Shown here: positions 50,310 through 60,433 of the stretch, piece by piece
Position numbering within the stretch: position 1 is the stretch's first letter
Layout: each line of letters begins with the position of its first letter
Source: an uncultured Elusimicrobia bacterium
GTDB taxonomy: Bacteria; Elusimicrobiota; Elusimicrobia; UBA1565; UBA9628
Length of the DNA: 64,000 nt
NCBI GenBank assembly: GCA_903830945.1
Contig: CAIKVT010000036.1
Location: forward strand, 62,001 to 126,000
Direction of reading: 5' to 3'
Program-made: the position numbers and the translations under genes
The notes under the pieces: generated by a model
What the model was told of the DNA's origin: nothing
The model's database searches: none
Seen by the model: only the letters and a program-made list of their open reading frames with translations

Positions 50310-51938
50310 TCAGCCCGGCAGGCGCACCAAGGAAGGGTCGTAGATTTCGGGCGCCTCGAAGCCGAGGATTTCGCAGATGGCGGCGGCCACATTGCTTAGG
50401 CCCGGGCACTGGACTTCGGCTGGCTCCCAGGAGTTGGCGCCTGAGTAGTCCTTGACGATGAAGGGCACCGGGTTGAGCGAGTGCGCTACATGGGTCGAGC
50501 GCTTGCCATTTTTCTCCGTGAACAGGACGTCTGCGTTGCCGTGGTCGGCGGTGATCATGAGAACGCCCTTGGCTTTCTCAACGGCCGGGGCGATGCGCGA
50601 GAGCCCCAGGTCAACGCATTCCACCGCGACACGGACCGCGGCGGGCACGCCGGTGTGGCCGACCATGTCGCCGTTGGGATAGTTGAGGCGGATGAACTTG
50701 TAGCGGCCGCTCTGCACCGCGGCCACCACGGCGTCGGTGATCTCGGCGGCCTTCATCCAGGGCTTGATGTCGAAGCGGAGCTTGTCGGAGGGGATCTCCA
50801 CGTATTTCTCGAGCTTTTCGTCGATGTAGCCGGAGTTGTTGCCGTTCCAAAAGTAGGTGACATGGCCGAACTTCTGGGTCTCGGAGATCGCGAAGGAGGT
50901 GACGCCCGCGGCGCAAAGATACGATCCCAGCACGCGGTCGATGGCGGGCGGCTCGACCAGGAAGTTCGCGGGGATGTGGCCGTCGCCGTCATACTCCATC
51001 AGACCCGCGTAGAAGACCTTGGGCATGCGTATGCGGTCGAACTCCTGGAAGTCCGGCTCAGCGAAGGCCCGGGAGATCTCGATGGCCCGGTCGCCGCGGA
51101 AGTTGAAGAAGACCACGGCGTCGCCGTCTTGGATGGTGCCCACGGGCTTGCCGTTCTCCGCGATAACGAAACTGTCCATGTATTGGTCCGTGATCTTGGG
51201 GTCTTCGGCGTAGTAGGTCTTGACCGCCTCGGAAGCGGACGGGAACTGGCGGCCGATGCCTAGGACGTGCGTTTTCCAGCCTTTTTCGACTACGGCCCAA
51301 TTGGCGTTGTAGCGGTCCATGGTGGTGACCATGCGGCCGCCGCCCGAGCCGACGCGGAAGTCGCGGCCTGAGGTCGAGAGCTCGGCGAGTTTCTTTTCAA
51401 GCGGCAGGACGTAGTCCAATGCGCTCTTCTGGCCCACGTCGCGGCCATCTAGGAGTGGGTGCACCCGCACCTTTTTGAATCCGTCCGCTCCGCAGCGGTC
51501 CAAGAGCGCGTAGAGCTGGGAGATGTGGGAGTGGACGTTGCCGTTCGAGAGCAGGCCGATGAAATGTACGGTGCCGCCGGTCTGGGCGCGCTTGCGCACC
51601 TCGCTCCAAGCCTGGCCAGAGAATATCTTGCCGGAGGCGATGGCGTCGTTGACGAGCTGGGCGCCCTGGGTGAAGACGCGGCCGCAGCCCAAGGCGTTGT
51701 GCCCGACCTCGGAGTTTCCCATATCCTCGTCCGTGGGCAGGCCTACGGCCTTGCCATGCGCCTTGAGCTTCAGGAAGACCTTTTCCTGGAAGAGCTGGTC
51801 GAGAGTGGGCTTGTAGGCGAGGAACACGCCGTCGGACTCGTCGCGCTTGCCCAGACCCACGCCGTCCATGATGACCGTGACCAGGGGGCCGGGGAACGGC
51901 TTGTAGCCCTTGAGCGGGAGCAGGGAAAGCTGGGGCAT
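50310..51938 (-). CDS. gpmI: 2,3-bisphosphoglycerate-independent phosphoglycerate mutase
   Basis: Interconverts 3- and 2-phosphoglycerate in glycolysis and gluconeogenesis, using two Mn ions and a phosphoserine. The 542-residue protein has a metal-binding Asp in TVIMDGVGLG (Asp25), the catalytic Ser76 in DEDMGNSEVGH, HPLLDGRDVG (substrate-binding RD), and the late LITADHGNADVLF-type block (MITADHGNAD) for metal binding. Its start lies 8 bases after the hisS stop; the pair share the promoter at 53266-53271. Confidence 0.96.
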   Translation of the reverse strand: MPQLSLLPLKGYKPFPGPLVTVIMDGVGLGKRDESDGVFLAYKPTLDQLFQEKVFLKLKAHGKAVGLPTDEDMGNSEVGHNALGCGRVFTQGAQLVNDAIASGKIFSGQAWSEVRKRAQTGGTVHFIGLLSNGNVHSHISQLYALLDRCGADGFKKVRVHPLLDGRDVGQKSALDYVLPLEKKLAELSTSGRDFRVGSGGGRMVTTMDRYNANWAVVEKGWKTHVLGIGRQFPSASEAVKTYYAEDPKITDQYMDSFVIAENGKPVGTIQDGDAVVFFNFRGDRAIEISRAFAEPDFQEFDRIRMPKVFYAGLMEYDGDGHIPANFLVEPPAIDRVLGSYLCAAGVTSFAISETQKFGHVTYFWNGNNSGYIDEKLEKYVEIPSDKLRFDIKPWMKAAEITDAVVAAVQSGRYKFIRLNYPNGDMVGHTGVPAAVRVAVECVDLGLSRIAPAVEKAKGVLMITADHGNADVLFTEKNGKRSTHVAHSLNPVPFIVKDYSGANSWEPAEVQCPGLSNVAAAICEILGFEAPEIYDPSLVRLPG

Positions 51939-51946
51939 TCGGTCTC

Positions 51947-53257
51947 CTAGGCGGCTTTGAACTTGAGGAACGCGGGGAGGTCATCCAGAGCGACCAAGTT
52001 CTCGGTGCCGGTAGCGAGTTCCTTGGCGTTGACCTTGCCGGCCGCGGCTTCGTCAGGGCCGAGGACCAGGGCGTAGCGCGCCTTGACGCTGTCCGCGTAC
52101 TTGAACTGGGCCTTGAGCTTGCCTGTGCCGGGATAGACGTCGATGCGCAGGCCCGCGCCGCGCAACCGCTTGGCCAGGCCTAAAGTCTGAGGCCAGAGCT
52201 CATCGGAGAAGACCGTGAGGCAGGCGTCCGGCCCCGAGGCTTTTTGCGCGCCGGCTTCCTCCAAGACGAGCATGAGGCGTTCGAAGCCGATGGAGAGGCC
52301 GCAGGCCGGGGTTCTCTGGCCGCCGAATTTTTCGGTCAGGCCGTCGTAGCGGCCGCCGCCGCCGATGGATCCGGAGAGGCCGGGGCAGCGGAACTCGAAG
52401 ACGGGGCCGGTGTAGTAGTCGAGGCCGCGCACCAAGGTCGGCGAGATGGTGAAGGGGCCGTAGGAGTCCGAGGTCTGGGCCAAGGTTTCGCGGATCTGGA
52501 GCAGGCCGGCCATGGGCTCGGGCGCGACTTTCTTGAGGAAGTCGTGGTCGGCCTCGCCGCTGCTGACGAAGGCGCGTAGGTCCTCGGGGACGCGCCCGTC
52601 CAGCAATTGCCCGATGTCGGCGAGCACGGCCTCGGCGCCGACCTTGTCGAGCTTGTCCATGGCGATGAAAATGGAGTTCCTCTTGTCTTCGGGTATGTGC
52701 CAATGGTCGCACAAGGCGAAGAGCATCCTGCGGTCGTTGAGCGCGACGGCGGGGGCGGCGAGCCCGAGTTCCTTGAACACGGTCATGACCGCGGAGATGA
52801 CTTCGATCTCGCAGCGGTTGCTCTCCGAGCCGAGGATGTCCGCGTCGCACTGGATGAACTCGCGGTAGCGGCCTTTCTGGGCGCGCTCGGCGCGCCAGAC
52901 CGGGCCGATGTGGAAGGCCTTGAATGGGGTGGGCAGCACGCCCCGGTGGCGGCTGTAGTAGCGGGCCAGGGGCAGCGTGAGGTCGAAGCGCAGGCCCATG
53001 TCCGCCAGCTCGCTTGCGCCTTGGGAGAGGTCGAGCTTTTCGCCGCGCTTCATGATCTTGAAGATGAGCTTCTCGTTCTCGCCGCCGGCTTTGCCCATGA
53101 GTACGGCAAGGTCTTCGGCGGCCGGGGTGTCGATGGGGGAGAAGCCGTAGGAGCGGTAGACCCGCGAGATGGTCTCGATGACTCGGCTGCGCAGGGCGCA
53201 GGAGTCGGGCAGAAAGTCACGGAAGCCTGAGGGGGGGGTCGTCGGGATCGTACTCAT
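51947..53257 (-). CDS. hisS: Histidyl-tRNA synthetase
   Basis: The 436-residue class II synthetase starts with the family GFRDFLPD motif. Motif 2 region FHIGPVWRAERAQKGRYREFIQCDADILG, the histidine-specific LVRGLDYYTGPVFEF, and motif 3 GLSIGFERLMLVL are present. A C-terminal anticodon-binding domain follows (LGLAKRLRGAGLRIDVYPG). Length normal. The ATG follows TAGAAT by 8 bases; gpmI is co-transcribed downstream. Confidence 0.96.
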   Translation of the reverse strand: MSTIPTTPPSGFRDFLPDSCALRSRVIETISRVYRSYGFSPIDTPAAEDLAVLMGKAGGENEKLIFKIMKRGEKLDLSQGASELADMGLRFDLTLPLARYYSRHRGVLPTPFKAFHIGPVWRAERAQKGRYREFIQCDADILGSESNRCEIEVISAVMTVFKELGLAAPAVALNDRRMLFALCDHWHIPEDKRNSIFIAMDKLDKVGAEAVLADIGQLLDGRVPEDLRAFVSSGEADHDFLKKVAPEPMAGLLQIRETLAQTSDSYGPFTISPTLVRGLDYYTGPVFEFRCPGLSGSIGGGGRYDGLTEKFGGQRTPACGLSIGFERLMLVLEEAGAQKASGPDACLTVFSDELWPQTLGLAKRLRGAGLRIDVYPGTGKLKAQFKYADSVKARYALVLGPDEAAAGKVNAKELATGTENLVALDDLPAFLKFKAA

Positions 53258-53265
53258 ACGTTAGT

Positions 53266-53314
53266 ATTCTAGTAAATCTGTGTTGGAAAATCGGCGCTTC
53301 TGGTTTTGTAGTAT
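53266..53314. promoter_or_regulatory. Divergent leaderless promoters of hisS and the AddB-like gene
   Basis: Reverse: TAGAAT (53266-53271), 8 bases before the hisS ATG. Forward: TAGTAT (53309-53314), 7 bases before the AddB-like ATG at 53322. The two genes are separated by only 64 bases. Confidence 0.5.
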
Positions 53315-53321
53315 CTCTTCT

Positions 53322-56300
53322 ATGCTCAAGGTCTTCTACGGCTGCTTCCATCCCGACCTAGAAGACGCCTTCGCCTCCCGCCTCGCCGAACTCGCGGCCC
53401 TCAAACAACCTATCGCCGTTGTGGCCCCTTCCCGCCGCATGGTCGAGCGCCTCGAGCGACTGATCGCAGTCGAGAAGGACCTGCCGCTGCTCGACTTCCA
53501 CTTTCACACCTTCTATAGCCTCGCCTTGGCCGTGACGGAGGACGCAAGAGGGAAAGATAAGCTCATCTCCGATCCCGTGTTCCACGATCGCGTGGTCGAC
53601 TCGCTGCTCACCGCACAGCCTGCCCTTGCCCGCCTCTTCGGCGGCGAAGCCCGGCCCCGGGCCCTGGCCAGCGCCCTGCGTTCCAGCATGCGCGACCTCA
53701 TCGACGCCGGCGTCTCGGCCTCGGACCTCGAAGAGTTCTTCGGAGAGGATCTCGTCCACCAGCCTGAAGAGCGCCAACGTCTCCAAGCCCTGCTCGACCT
53801 CTGCCGCCGCTATGAAGAACGCCTCGCGCAACTGCGCATAGCTTCGCCATCTTCTATCACACGCCTGGGCGCTCAGCAGGCCGAGACGAGCGGATTCCTC
53901 GGCCGCTTTAAGGAAGTCCTCTACTACGGCTTCTACGACCTCACCGGCCTCCAGCTCGAATTCTTCGAAGCCGTCTGCAACCGTTGTCCCACCTGTCTCT
54001 ACTTCCCATTCCGCAAGGACCATCCCGCTTTTCGTTTCGCCGCGCCTTTCTTCGAACAGAAGCTCGTGTCTCACGATGCCGAGGCAGTGCCCCGCTCATC
54101 CAAAGGCCGGCCAGTCCTCGACGCGGCCTTGGACGGACTCTTCCAGCCAGCGGCAAAGCCTGTTCAAACATCGTTGACGGTCATCAGCGCCTCCGGCACG
54201 CGCGATGAAGCCTGGGCCGCGGCCAAGGAGGTCCTGCGCCTCGTTGAGAGCGAAGGTTACGCCTACGAGGATATCGGCGTGGTCGCGCGCACCCTCGAGC
54301 CTTATCGCAACGCGATCGTTGAAGTCTTCCGCGAGAACGCCATCCCGCTCCACATGACCAGCGGCGAGACACTCCTGCGCCATCCTCTCGCTAAATGCGC
54401 CTTGAACCTTCTCACCATGCGCCAGCGCGACTTTTCAGCCGAAATCGTGGAAGACGTCTTCTCCTCGCCCTATTTCCGCGGCCCCGCACCCGTGTCCCAT
54501 TGGCGCCGGCTCATCGAGCATCTTGGCATCCACGCCGGCTGGCTGCAATGGCGCGGCAAACTGGAAAAGAGCTCCTCAGGCCCGGTCCAACTGCGCCCCG
54601 AGCAAGCCCGCGACGGCGGCCCCGGCCTTCAGGTTCCCCGGAAGGAAGTGGAGGCGCTCTGGAAGCTCGTCTCCGGATTAAAGGAAGAGCTTTCTGATGA
54701 AAAAAAACTTTCCTGGTCTGCTCGGGCTCGCCAAGCTCAGGCTCTCTTGGAGAAGCACCTCTGCCTGCCCAAGGACGCGGACGCTCGCGAGATCGCGGTT
54801 TGGGAAACGGTCGTGGCTGAACTCGGCGCCCTGGAAGCCTTCGATCTCCTGCAGGAGCCCTGCGACTTGGCCACCTTCTTGGAGACCTTCTCGGACAAAC
54901 TGCGTCGAGCCGCCTTGGAGCCCGAAGAAGGCGGCCGCGGCGTGCGCGTGCGCGACGCCATGGACGCACGTGGGGAAAGCTTCCGCGCCCTTTTCTTGAT
55001 CGGTCTTAAGGAAGGCCTCTTTCCGCGTACTGTTCTCGAAGACCCGCTTTTGCGCGACAGCGTGCGCGCGGCCTTGCGCCATCCGGCCGGCTACTGGATC
55101 GCTCAGAAGGCCGCGGGCCACGAGGAAGAGCGCCTGCTCTTCTATCTGATGGCAGCCTCCGCCAAGGAGCGGCTTGTCTGCGTGTTTCCGCGTTCCGACG
55201 AAGCCGGCCGCGCCCAGGTTCCTTCGCTTTATTTGCGCGAGCTCTGCCGCGTTGTCGGGGTCGACTTCACCGGTGACGCCGTGCGCCATGTGCCGCGCCA
55301 GCCCGCGGCCAAGCTGGCGCAGTTGGATGCGCGGGCAGCCGCTCCGCAGGAGCTGGTCCTGCGTCTGGCTTTGGAAGGTCAAAGCGTTGTAGGCCGCCTG
55401 CCTGAGTCCATCGCGGACGCGCGGCTTTTAGATGAGGTTTTGGAGCGCGCCTCCGCCATCGGCGCCTGGGGCAAAGCAGGAGCCTTTGACGGCATAGTCG
55501 AGCCGCCTCAAGAGTTCCTCAAGACCTTGGCACGCCAGGGCCTCTCACCCAGCGCCCTGGACAGCTTCGCTTCCTGCCCTTTCCAATTTTTCGCGGCCCG
55601 CGTCTTGGGCTTGGGCGAGCCTGAGGATGCGGCACACTTAGGCGAGGTTCCCCCATCCTTGCGCGGCCGCATCTACCACGAGATCCTGGAGCGCTTCTAT
55701 CGCGGCGCGCCGGCTGCGCTCTGGGATTCGGATATGGCCTGGGATCAGCGCCTGCAAGGCAGCGTCGAGGCGGAATTCATCGAGCGCGGCTGGCAGGAGA
55801 CGGGCGTGTATCCCGTGCTCTGGCAGGCTGTGCGCGCGGTGATCATGGAGAGCCTGCGTGACTTTTTGGCCTGGGACCGGGCGGAGGTTCTGCGCACCGG
55901 CCTGCGTCCGGCGCGCTTCGAGGAACATCTTGAAGGTGATGCCGCCGAGCCCCGTCCCGACGAGCTCGCCGAGGTGAAGTTCCACGGCATCGCGGACCGC
56001 ATCGACCTCGCCCCGGACGGCCGCTGGCGCGTGGTGGATTACAAGACCCGTTGGGGCCGAGGGGGCAACCTCAGCCGTCTTGCTGCGCAGGGCCGGCTCC
56101 ACCAGCTCCCGCTTTACGCGGAGTTGGGGCGCGACTTGCCGGGACATGAAGAGCTGGAGAGCGCCTGTCTTTACGTCCTGGAAGACTCCCTGGAGACCAC
56201 GGGCCGGGAGCGCTGCCGCCGTTATGAGGCAGAGCGGCTTAAAGAGGACCGGCCGGCGTTTCTGGAGGCGGTCGCCGCGCGGCTGCGTCAGATGCGCGCC

Positions 56301-56447
56301 GGAAGATTCCCCATCACGCCTGAAGACGGAGAGTACGGGATCTGCAGTTGGTGCCCGTTTCCGTTGCTATGCCGCAAGAGCCACGGCCCCTCGCGGGTGC
56401 GCGCCGCGACCTTGACCGTCTCCGGAGAATCTAAGTCCGGGAGATGA
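53322..56447 (+). CDS. AddB-like helicase-nuclease family protein with PD-(D/E)XK nuclease domain
   Basis: The 1,041-residue protein resembles AddB/RexB-type subunits of recombinational repair. The N-terminus (VFYGCFHPDLEDAF) sits where Walker A would be but lacks GKT/S. Middle helicase-like blocks include GEDIGVVAR-type YEDIGVVARTLEPYRNAI and FRALFLIGLKEGLFP. The C-terminal nuclease has SALDSFASCPFQFFA, LRGRIYHEILERFY, ADRIDLAPDGRWRVVDYKTR (catalytic Asp and Lys) and QLPLYAEL. Four Cys (one in SCPFQF, CSWC, LLC) match the AddB 4Fe-4S cluster. No AddA partner follows. The start at 53322 fits the TAGTAT box. Confidence 0.88.
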   Translation: MLKVFYGCFHPDLEDAFASRLAELAALKQPIAVVAPSRRMVERLERLIAVEKDLPLLDFHFHTFYSLALAVTEDARGKDKLISDPVFHDRVVDSLLTAQPALARLFGGEARPRALASALRSSMRDLIDAGVSASDLEEFFGEDLVHQPEERQRLQALLDLCRRYEERLAQLRIASPSSITRLGAQQAETSGFLGRFKEVLYYGFYDLTGLQLEFFEAVCNRCPTCLYFPFRKDHPAFRFAAPFFEQKLVSHDAEAVPRSSKGRPVLDAALDGLFQPAAKPVQTSLTVISASGTRDEAWAAAKEVLRLVESEGYAYEDIGVVARTLEPYRNAIVEVFRENAIPLHMTSGETLLRHPLAKCALNLLTMRQRDFSAEIVEDVFSSPYFRGPAPVSHWRRLIEHLGIHAGWLQWRGKLEKSSSGPVQLRPEQARDGGPGLQVPRKEVEALWKLVSGLKEELSDEKKLSWSARARQAQALLEKHLCLPKDADAREIAVWETVVAELGALEAFDLLQEPCDLATFLETFSDKLRRAALEPEEGGRGVRVRDAMDARGESFRALFLIGLKEGLFPRTVLEDPLLRDSVRAALRHPAGYWIAQKAAGHEEERLLFYLMAASAKERLVCVFPRSDEAGRAQVPSLYLRELCRVVGVDFTGDAVRHVPRQPAAKLAQLDARAAAPQELVLRLALEGQSVVGRLPESIADARLLDEVLERASAIGAWGKAGAFDGIVEPPQEFLKTLARQGLSPSALDSFASCPFQFFAARVLGLGEPEDAAHLGEVPPSLRGRIYHEILERFYRGAPAALWDSDMAWDQRLQGSVEAEFIERGWQETGVYPVLWQAVRAVIMESLRDFLAWDRAEVLRTGLRPARFEEHLEGDAAEPRPDELAEVKFHGIADRIDLAPDGRWRVVDYKTRWGRGGNLSRLAAQGRLHQLPLYAELGRDLPGHEELESACLYVLEDSLETTGRERCRRYEAERLKEDRPAFLEAVAARLRQMRAGRFPITPEDGEYGICSWCPFPLLCRKSHGPSRVRAATLTVSGESKSGR

Positions 56448-56802
56448 GCAGCACGCCCGCGGTCACGAATCCGATGCCGGCCCAGCGCGTCAGGCTTACG
56501 GTTTCGCCCAGGATAGCCTGGGCCAGCAGGGCTACCACCACGTAATCCATGGCGGTCATGGGCAAGACCTGTGTGATCTTGGCCCTGGAGAGGAGCATCA
56601 GGTAGACGCAGAAGAAGGTGGCTTGCAGCGCCACGCCTAACATGACCCAGTGGTTGGTCACGGCGCGCCAGGCCATGGGGCCGAGCATCCCGGGCCCGGC
56701 CTCGGTCATGTCTCCGATGGTGCTCATGCCCTTGGACAGCAGGACATGTCCCGTGCCGCCGATGGTGACGGCGATAAGGACGATGCAGAAGGTTTTGATC
56801 AA
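56431..56802 (-). CDS. Small EamA/DMT-family transporter-like protein
   Basis: The 123-residue protein has four hydrophobic helices (FCIVLIAVTIGGTGHVLL, AWRAVTNHWVMLGVALQATFF, and the final WAGIGFVTAGVLLI), with AMDYVVVALLAQAILGETVSLTRW typical of the EamA/small-multidrug-resistance fold. The start is TTG at 56802, supported by GGAGG 5 bases before it; a TGG-TATAAT promoter lies further upstream. The longer open frame upstream is antisense to the methyltransferase gene. It overlaps the 3' end of the AddB-like gene by 17 bases. Function probably small-molecule export or import. Confidence 0.78.
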   Translation of the reverse strand: MIKTFCIVLIAVTIGGTGHVLLSKGMSTIGDMTEAGPGMLGPMAWRAVTNHWVMLGVALQATFFCVYLMLLSRAKITQVLPMTAMDYVVVALLAQAILGETVSLTRWAGIGFVTAGVLLISRT

Positions 56803-56830
56803 AGGGCCTCCAAAATATTGCGAGCCGACA

Positions 56831-57826
56831 TTATACCACTTCGTGGGCCCGGAGCCGGCCCGCGAGGGTGAGTTCCTCACGGTCGTGAAAGAGGTGCCGC
56901 GCTCGTAGGATTGCGCAGCGTTGGGCGATGCCGGTGCGCTCCGAAAAGACCTCGCGCAGCAGCAGCAGAGGATCGTGGCGGCCGAACTTGAGATTGACGA
57001 TGAAGCGGGAACACCAGCGGCCCTCCACCCACAGCCGCAGAAGTTCGAGGACCTTATGCGGTTCGTCCAGGAGGTCGCAGAAGAGCCAGTCCACCGGCGG
57101 TCGGGGCTGGAACTTGAAGGCGTCCTGCTCGGCATGCTTGATAGAGGGATTTCCCGAGGCGCCGCCCTTTAAGGGACCGTTGTCCACGGCCAGGACGCGC
57201 GCCCCGCGTTTGGCTGCGCTGTAGCTCCAGCCGCCGGGTGCGGCGCCCAAGTCCGCCACGGTCTGTCCCGGCTGCGGAGCCTCGCCCAGCACGCCGTAGG
57301 CTTCCTCGACCTTGAGGAAGGAGCGGGATGGGGCCTGTGGGTCGTCGGCCATGCGGCGCTGGCCGCCGGCCCGGGCGCGGCGCGCGGCGAAGGCGCGGCC
57401 GAAATCCGTGAGATAGACGAAGAGGCCGCGGCGCTCTCCGATCTCTGGTCGGCCATTCTGGGCGAGTTTGATGACCCGTGCCATGCGGCTGACCCGCCCG
57501 TGGAAGGCGTCCTCCACGCTGCGGCAACGCGCCTTCAGGCCCTCGACCGCCGCGGCCTCAAAGTATAGCGGCCAGGGCGTCTCGTAGCGCTCGTCAACGC
57601 TGGTGCGCAGGAAATAGTCGGCTACGCCCCCGGCCAAGGCGTTGACCGTGGCGGCTTTGAGTTCGATGGGCTTCAAGATGGAGAGATGCGCGAAGCAGAG
57701 CTCGCTCTGGTCGTCTTCGGCGAGGACCCAGCCCGGGCCTTTGGCCAGGGTGGAGCCGGCTTCTTTGGCCAGGAACGGCTCGAAGCCGGCTTGGCAGATG
57801 TGGAGAGAGGGGGTCTTCTGTCGCAT
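56831..57826 (-). CDS. FtsJ-like 23S rRNA 2'-O-methyltransferase (RlmM type)
   Basis: The 331-residue protein has an N-terminal THUMP-like region and a C-terminal Rossmann methyltransferase: VADLGAAPGGWSYSAAKRGARVLAVDNGPL (SAM motif). The K-D-K-E tetrad is visible as Lys in SRSFLKVEEA, Asp in LFCDLL, Lys in FIVNLKF and Glu in HDREELTL. This is the layout of RlmM, which methylates C2498 of 23S rRNA. Its start lies 18 bases after TATAAT (57845-57850). Confidence 0.88.
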   Translation of the reverse strand: MRQKTPSLHICQAGFEPFLAKEAGSTLAKGPGWVLAEDDQSELCFAHLSILKPIELKAATVNALAGGVADYFLRTSVDERYETPWPLYFEAAAVEGLKARCRSVEDAFHGRVSRMARVIKLAQNGRPEIGERRGLFVYLTDFGRAFAARRARAGGQRRMADDPQAPSRSFLKVEEAYGVLGEAPQPGQTVADLGAAPGGWSYSAAKRGARVLAVDNGPLKGGASGNPSIKHAEQDAFKFQPRPPVDWLFCDLLDEPHKVLELLRLWVEGRWCSRFIVNLKFGRHDPLLLLREVFSERTGIAQRCAILRARHLFHDREELTLAGRLRAHEVV

Positions 57827-57844
57827 GGCTGCGGCCTTCGTGGG

Positions 57845-57894
57845 ATTATAGCGTTTGTGCGGCCCGCTTCACCCTACTTGGGAATTGGTATGCT
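57845..57894. promoter_or_regulatory. Divergent promoters between RlmM-like and phosphoketolase genes
   Basis: Reverse: TATAAT at 57845-57850, 18 bases before the ATG. Forward: TGG-TATGCT (57889-57894), with an AGGAGG Shine-Dalgarno before the GTG start at 57917. Confidence 0.5.
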
Positions 57895-57916
57895 CTGATT
57901 AGTCCAGGAGGAATCC

Positions 57917-60307
57917 GTGAAATCAACCCAATTCGCCGAAGAAGCCGCCGGCAAACCCATCGCGCCCGACTTGCTCAAGAAGATGGACGCCTACTGGCGC
58001 GCGGCCAACTACCTCTCCGTGGGCCAGATATATCTTTACGGCAACCCGTTGCTCAAGAAGCCGCTCAAGATCGAGCATATCAAGCCGAGGCTGCTCGGCC
58101 ATTGGGGCACCACTCCGGGGCTCAACTTCATCTACGTGCACATGAACCGCGTCATCAAGGAGCGTGACCTCGATGCGCTCTTCATTGCCGGGCCGGGCCA
58201 CGGCGGGCCGGGGCTGGTGGCCAACACCTATCTGGAAGGCACCTACAGCGAGGTCTACTCCAACATCTCGCAGGACGAGGAGGGGATGAAGAAGCTCTTC
58301 ACCCAGTTCTCCTTCCCGGGAGGCATCCCCAGCCATGTGGCTCCGGAGACTCCGGGCTCTATCCACGAAGGCGGCGAGTTGGGCTACGCTCTCTCGCACG
58401 CTTATGGCGCGGCCTTCGACAATCCCGACCTTTTGGTCTGCTGTGTGGTCGGAGACGGCGAGGCCGAGACCGGGCCGTTAGCTACGAGTTGGCATTCCAA
58501 TAAGTTCCTCAATCCGGTTACGGACGGGGCGGTGCTGCCGATCTTGCATCTCAATGGTTATAAGATCGCCAACCCCACCATACTGGCCCGTATCCCACAT
58601 CAGGAGCTCGAGGATCTCATGCGCGGCTATGGCTACAAGCCTTATTTCGTCGAGGGCTCAGATCCCATGGCTATGCATAAGCTGATGTCCGAGACTTTGG
58701 ACAAGGCGCTGGCGGACATCAAGCGCATCCAGTCCGAGGCGCGGAGCAAGGGGTTCTCCAATCGACCCGCCTGGCCTATGATCGTTCTGCGCACTCCCAA
58801 GGGCTGGACCGGGCCTAAGGTGGTCGACGGCAAGCCGGCAGAGGGCAGTTGGCGTTCGCACCAGGTGCCGTTTTCCGATATGTCCGAGAAGTCGGGCCAC
58901 GTGCAGCTCTTGGAAGCTTGGATGAAGTCCTATAAGGCCGAGGAGCTCTTCGACGCCAAGGGTAAGCTCAAACCGGAGTTGGCTGAGCTGGCCCCGACGG
59001 GCCAGCGCCGCATGGGCTCCAACCCGCATGCCAACGGGGGAGAGCTTCTGCGGGCGCTCAAGATGCCGGATTTTCGAGACTATGCGGTACAAGTGCCTTC
59101 GCCTGGAGCCGCTGAGGCGGAAACCTGCCGGGTGCTGGGGACGTTTTTACGAGACGTGATGAAGCAGAATCTGGAGAGTCGCAACTTCCGGGTCTTCGGG
59201 CCGGATGAGACGGCCTCCAACCGGCTGGGCAATCTCTTCGAGGTGACGGACCGGGCTTGGATGGCGGAGAAGCTGCCCACGGACGATCATCTTTCGCCGG
59301 ATGGGCGAGTGATGGAGGTGTTGAGCGAGCATCAATGTCAGGGCTGGCTGGAGGGCTATCTTCTGACGGGGCGGCATGGTTTATTCTCGTGCTACGAGGC
59401 TTTCATCCATATCATCGACTCGATGTTCAATCAGCACGCGAAGTGGTTGAAGGTGACCAACCACATAGGCTGGCGTCGGCCGATCGCTTCTCTTAATTAC
59501 CTGCTGACTTCGCACGTGTGGCGGCAGGATCACAACGGCTTCAGCCACCAGGACCCGGGTTTCATCGACCACGTGGTCAATAAGAAGTCGGATGTGATCC
59601 GGGTCTATCTGCCGCCGGACGCGAATACCTTGCTGTCGGTGGCGGACCATTGCTTACGCAGCCGGCACTACATCAACGTGATCGTGGCGGGTAAGCAGCC
59701 GGCGCCGCAATGGCTGGACATGGACGCGGCGATCAAGCACTGCACCAGCGGCATCGGGATGTGGCAGTGGGCTTCGAGCGACAAGGGAGGCGAGCCGGAC
59801 GTGGTGATGGCTTGCGCTGGGGATGTGCCGACCTTGGAGACGTTGGCGGCGGTGCAGATGCTGCGGGAGAAGATCCCGTCCTTGAAGGTGCGGGTGATCA
59901 ATGTGGTGGACTTGATGACTTTGCAGTCGCCGAGCGAGCATCCGCATGGGTTGCCGGACGATGACTTCGACGATCTGTTCACGAAGAACAAGCCGATCAT
60001 CTTCGCCTATCACGGCTATCCGTGGCTGATCCACCGTTTGACGTACCGGCGGACGAACCACGATAACCTGCACGTGCGGGGGTATAAAGAAGAGGGGACG
60101 ACGACGACGCCGTTCGATATATGCGTGATGAACGACTTGGACCGGTTCCATCTGTTTTTGGATGTGGTCAACCGGGTGCCGAAGCTGGAGTCGGTGCAGG
60201 CGCATGTGAGGCAGGAAATGCGCGACAAGCTGGTTGAGCATAAGGAATATGTGCGCAAGCACGGGCAGGATATGCCGGAGATTTTGGAGTGGAAGTGGAG
60301 GGGGTAG
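57917..60307 (+). CDS. xfp: Phosphoketolase (xylulose-5-phosphate/fructose-6-phosphate)
   Basis: The 796-residue ThDP enzyme cleaves xylulose-5-phosphate or fructose-6-phosphate with phosphate to acetyl phosphate plus a shorter sugar phosphate. Family blocks: [81 protein letters not shown] (catalytic His), [21 protein letters not shown] (ThDP site), [26 protein letters not shown], and the C-terminal [14 protein letters not shown]. Length matches. The start is GTG with AGGAGG. Suggests a phosphoketolase shunt for fermentation. Confidence 0.97.
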   Translation: MKSTQFAEEAAGKPIAPDLLKKMDAYWRAANYLSVGQIYLYGNPLLKKPLKIEHIKPRLLGHWGTTPGLNFIYVHMNRVIKERDLDALFIAGPGHGGPGLVANTYLEGTYSEVYSNISQDEEGMKKLFTQFSFPGGIPSHVAPETPGSIHEGGELGYALSHAYGAAFDNPDLLVCCVVGDGEAETGPLATSWHSNKFLNPVTDGAVLPILHLNGYKIANPTILARIPHQELEDLMRGYGYKPYFVEGSDPMAMHKLMSETLDKALADIKRIQSEARSKGFSNRPAWPMIVLRTPKGWTGPKVVDGKPAEGSWRSHQVPFSDMSEKSGHVQLLEAWMKSYKAEELFDAKGKLKPELAELAPTGQRRMGSNPHANGGELLRALKMPDFRDYAVQVPSPGAAEAETCRVLGTFLRDVMKQNLESRNFRVFGPDETASNRLGNLFEVTDRAWMAEKLPTDDHLSPDGRVMEVLSEHQCQGWLEGYLLTGRHGLFSCYEAFIHIIDSMFNQHAKWLKVTNHIGWRRPIASLNYLLTSHVWRQDHNGFSHQDPGFIDHVVNKKSDVIRVYLPPDANTLLSVADHCLRSRHYINVIVAGKQPAPQWLDMDAAIKHCTSGIGMWQWASSDKGGEPDVVMACAGDVPTLETLAAVQMLREKIPSLKVRVINVVDLMTLQSPSEHPHGLPDDDFDDLFTKNKPIIFAYHGYPWLIHRLTYRRTNHDNLHVRGYKEEGTTTTPFDICVMNDLDRFHLFLDVVNRVPKLESVQAHVRQEMRDKLVEHKEYVRKHGQDMPEILEWKWRG

Positions 60308-60433
60308 GAGTGGGCGGTAGGATAGGCTAAGGTTTTAAGAGCGTTTTCGATTTCGTGGCCCAATCTCGCCGAAGAGATCAGGCGCACTAAACTGACGCTG
60401 GATGGGAGAAAAGGTCTGGCGGCGCCTAACTCA

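Noticed and set aside
56803-57135. Extended EamA-like frame reaching 57135
   Set aside because: It lies antisense or in another frame within the RlmM-like gene; GGAGG and TTG at 56802 mark the real start.
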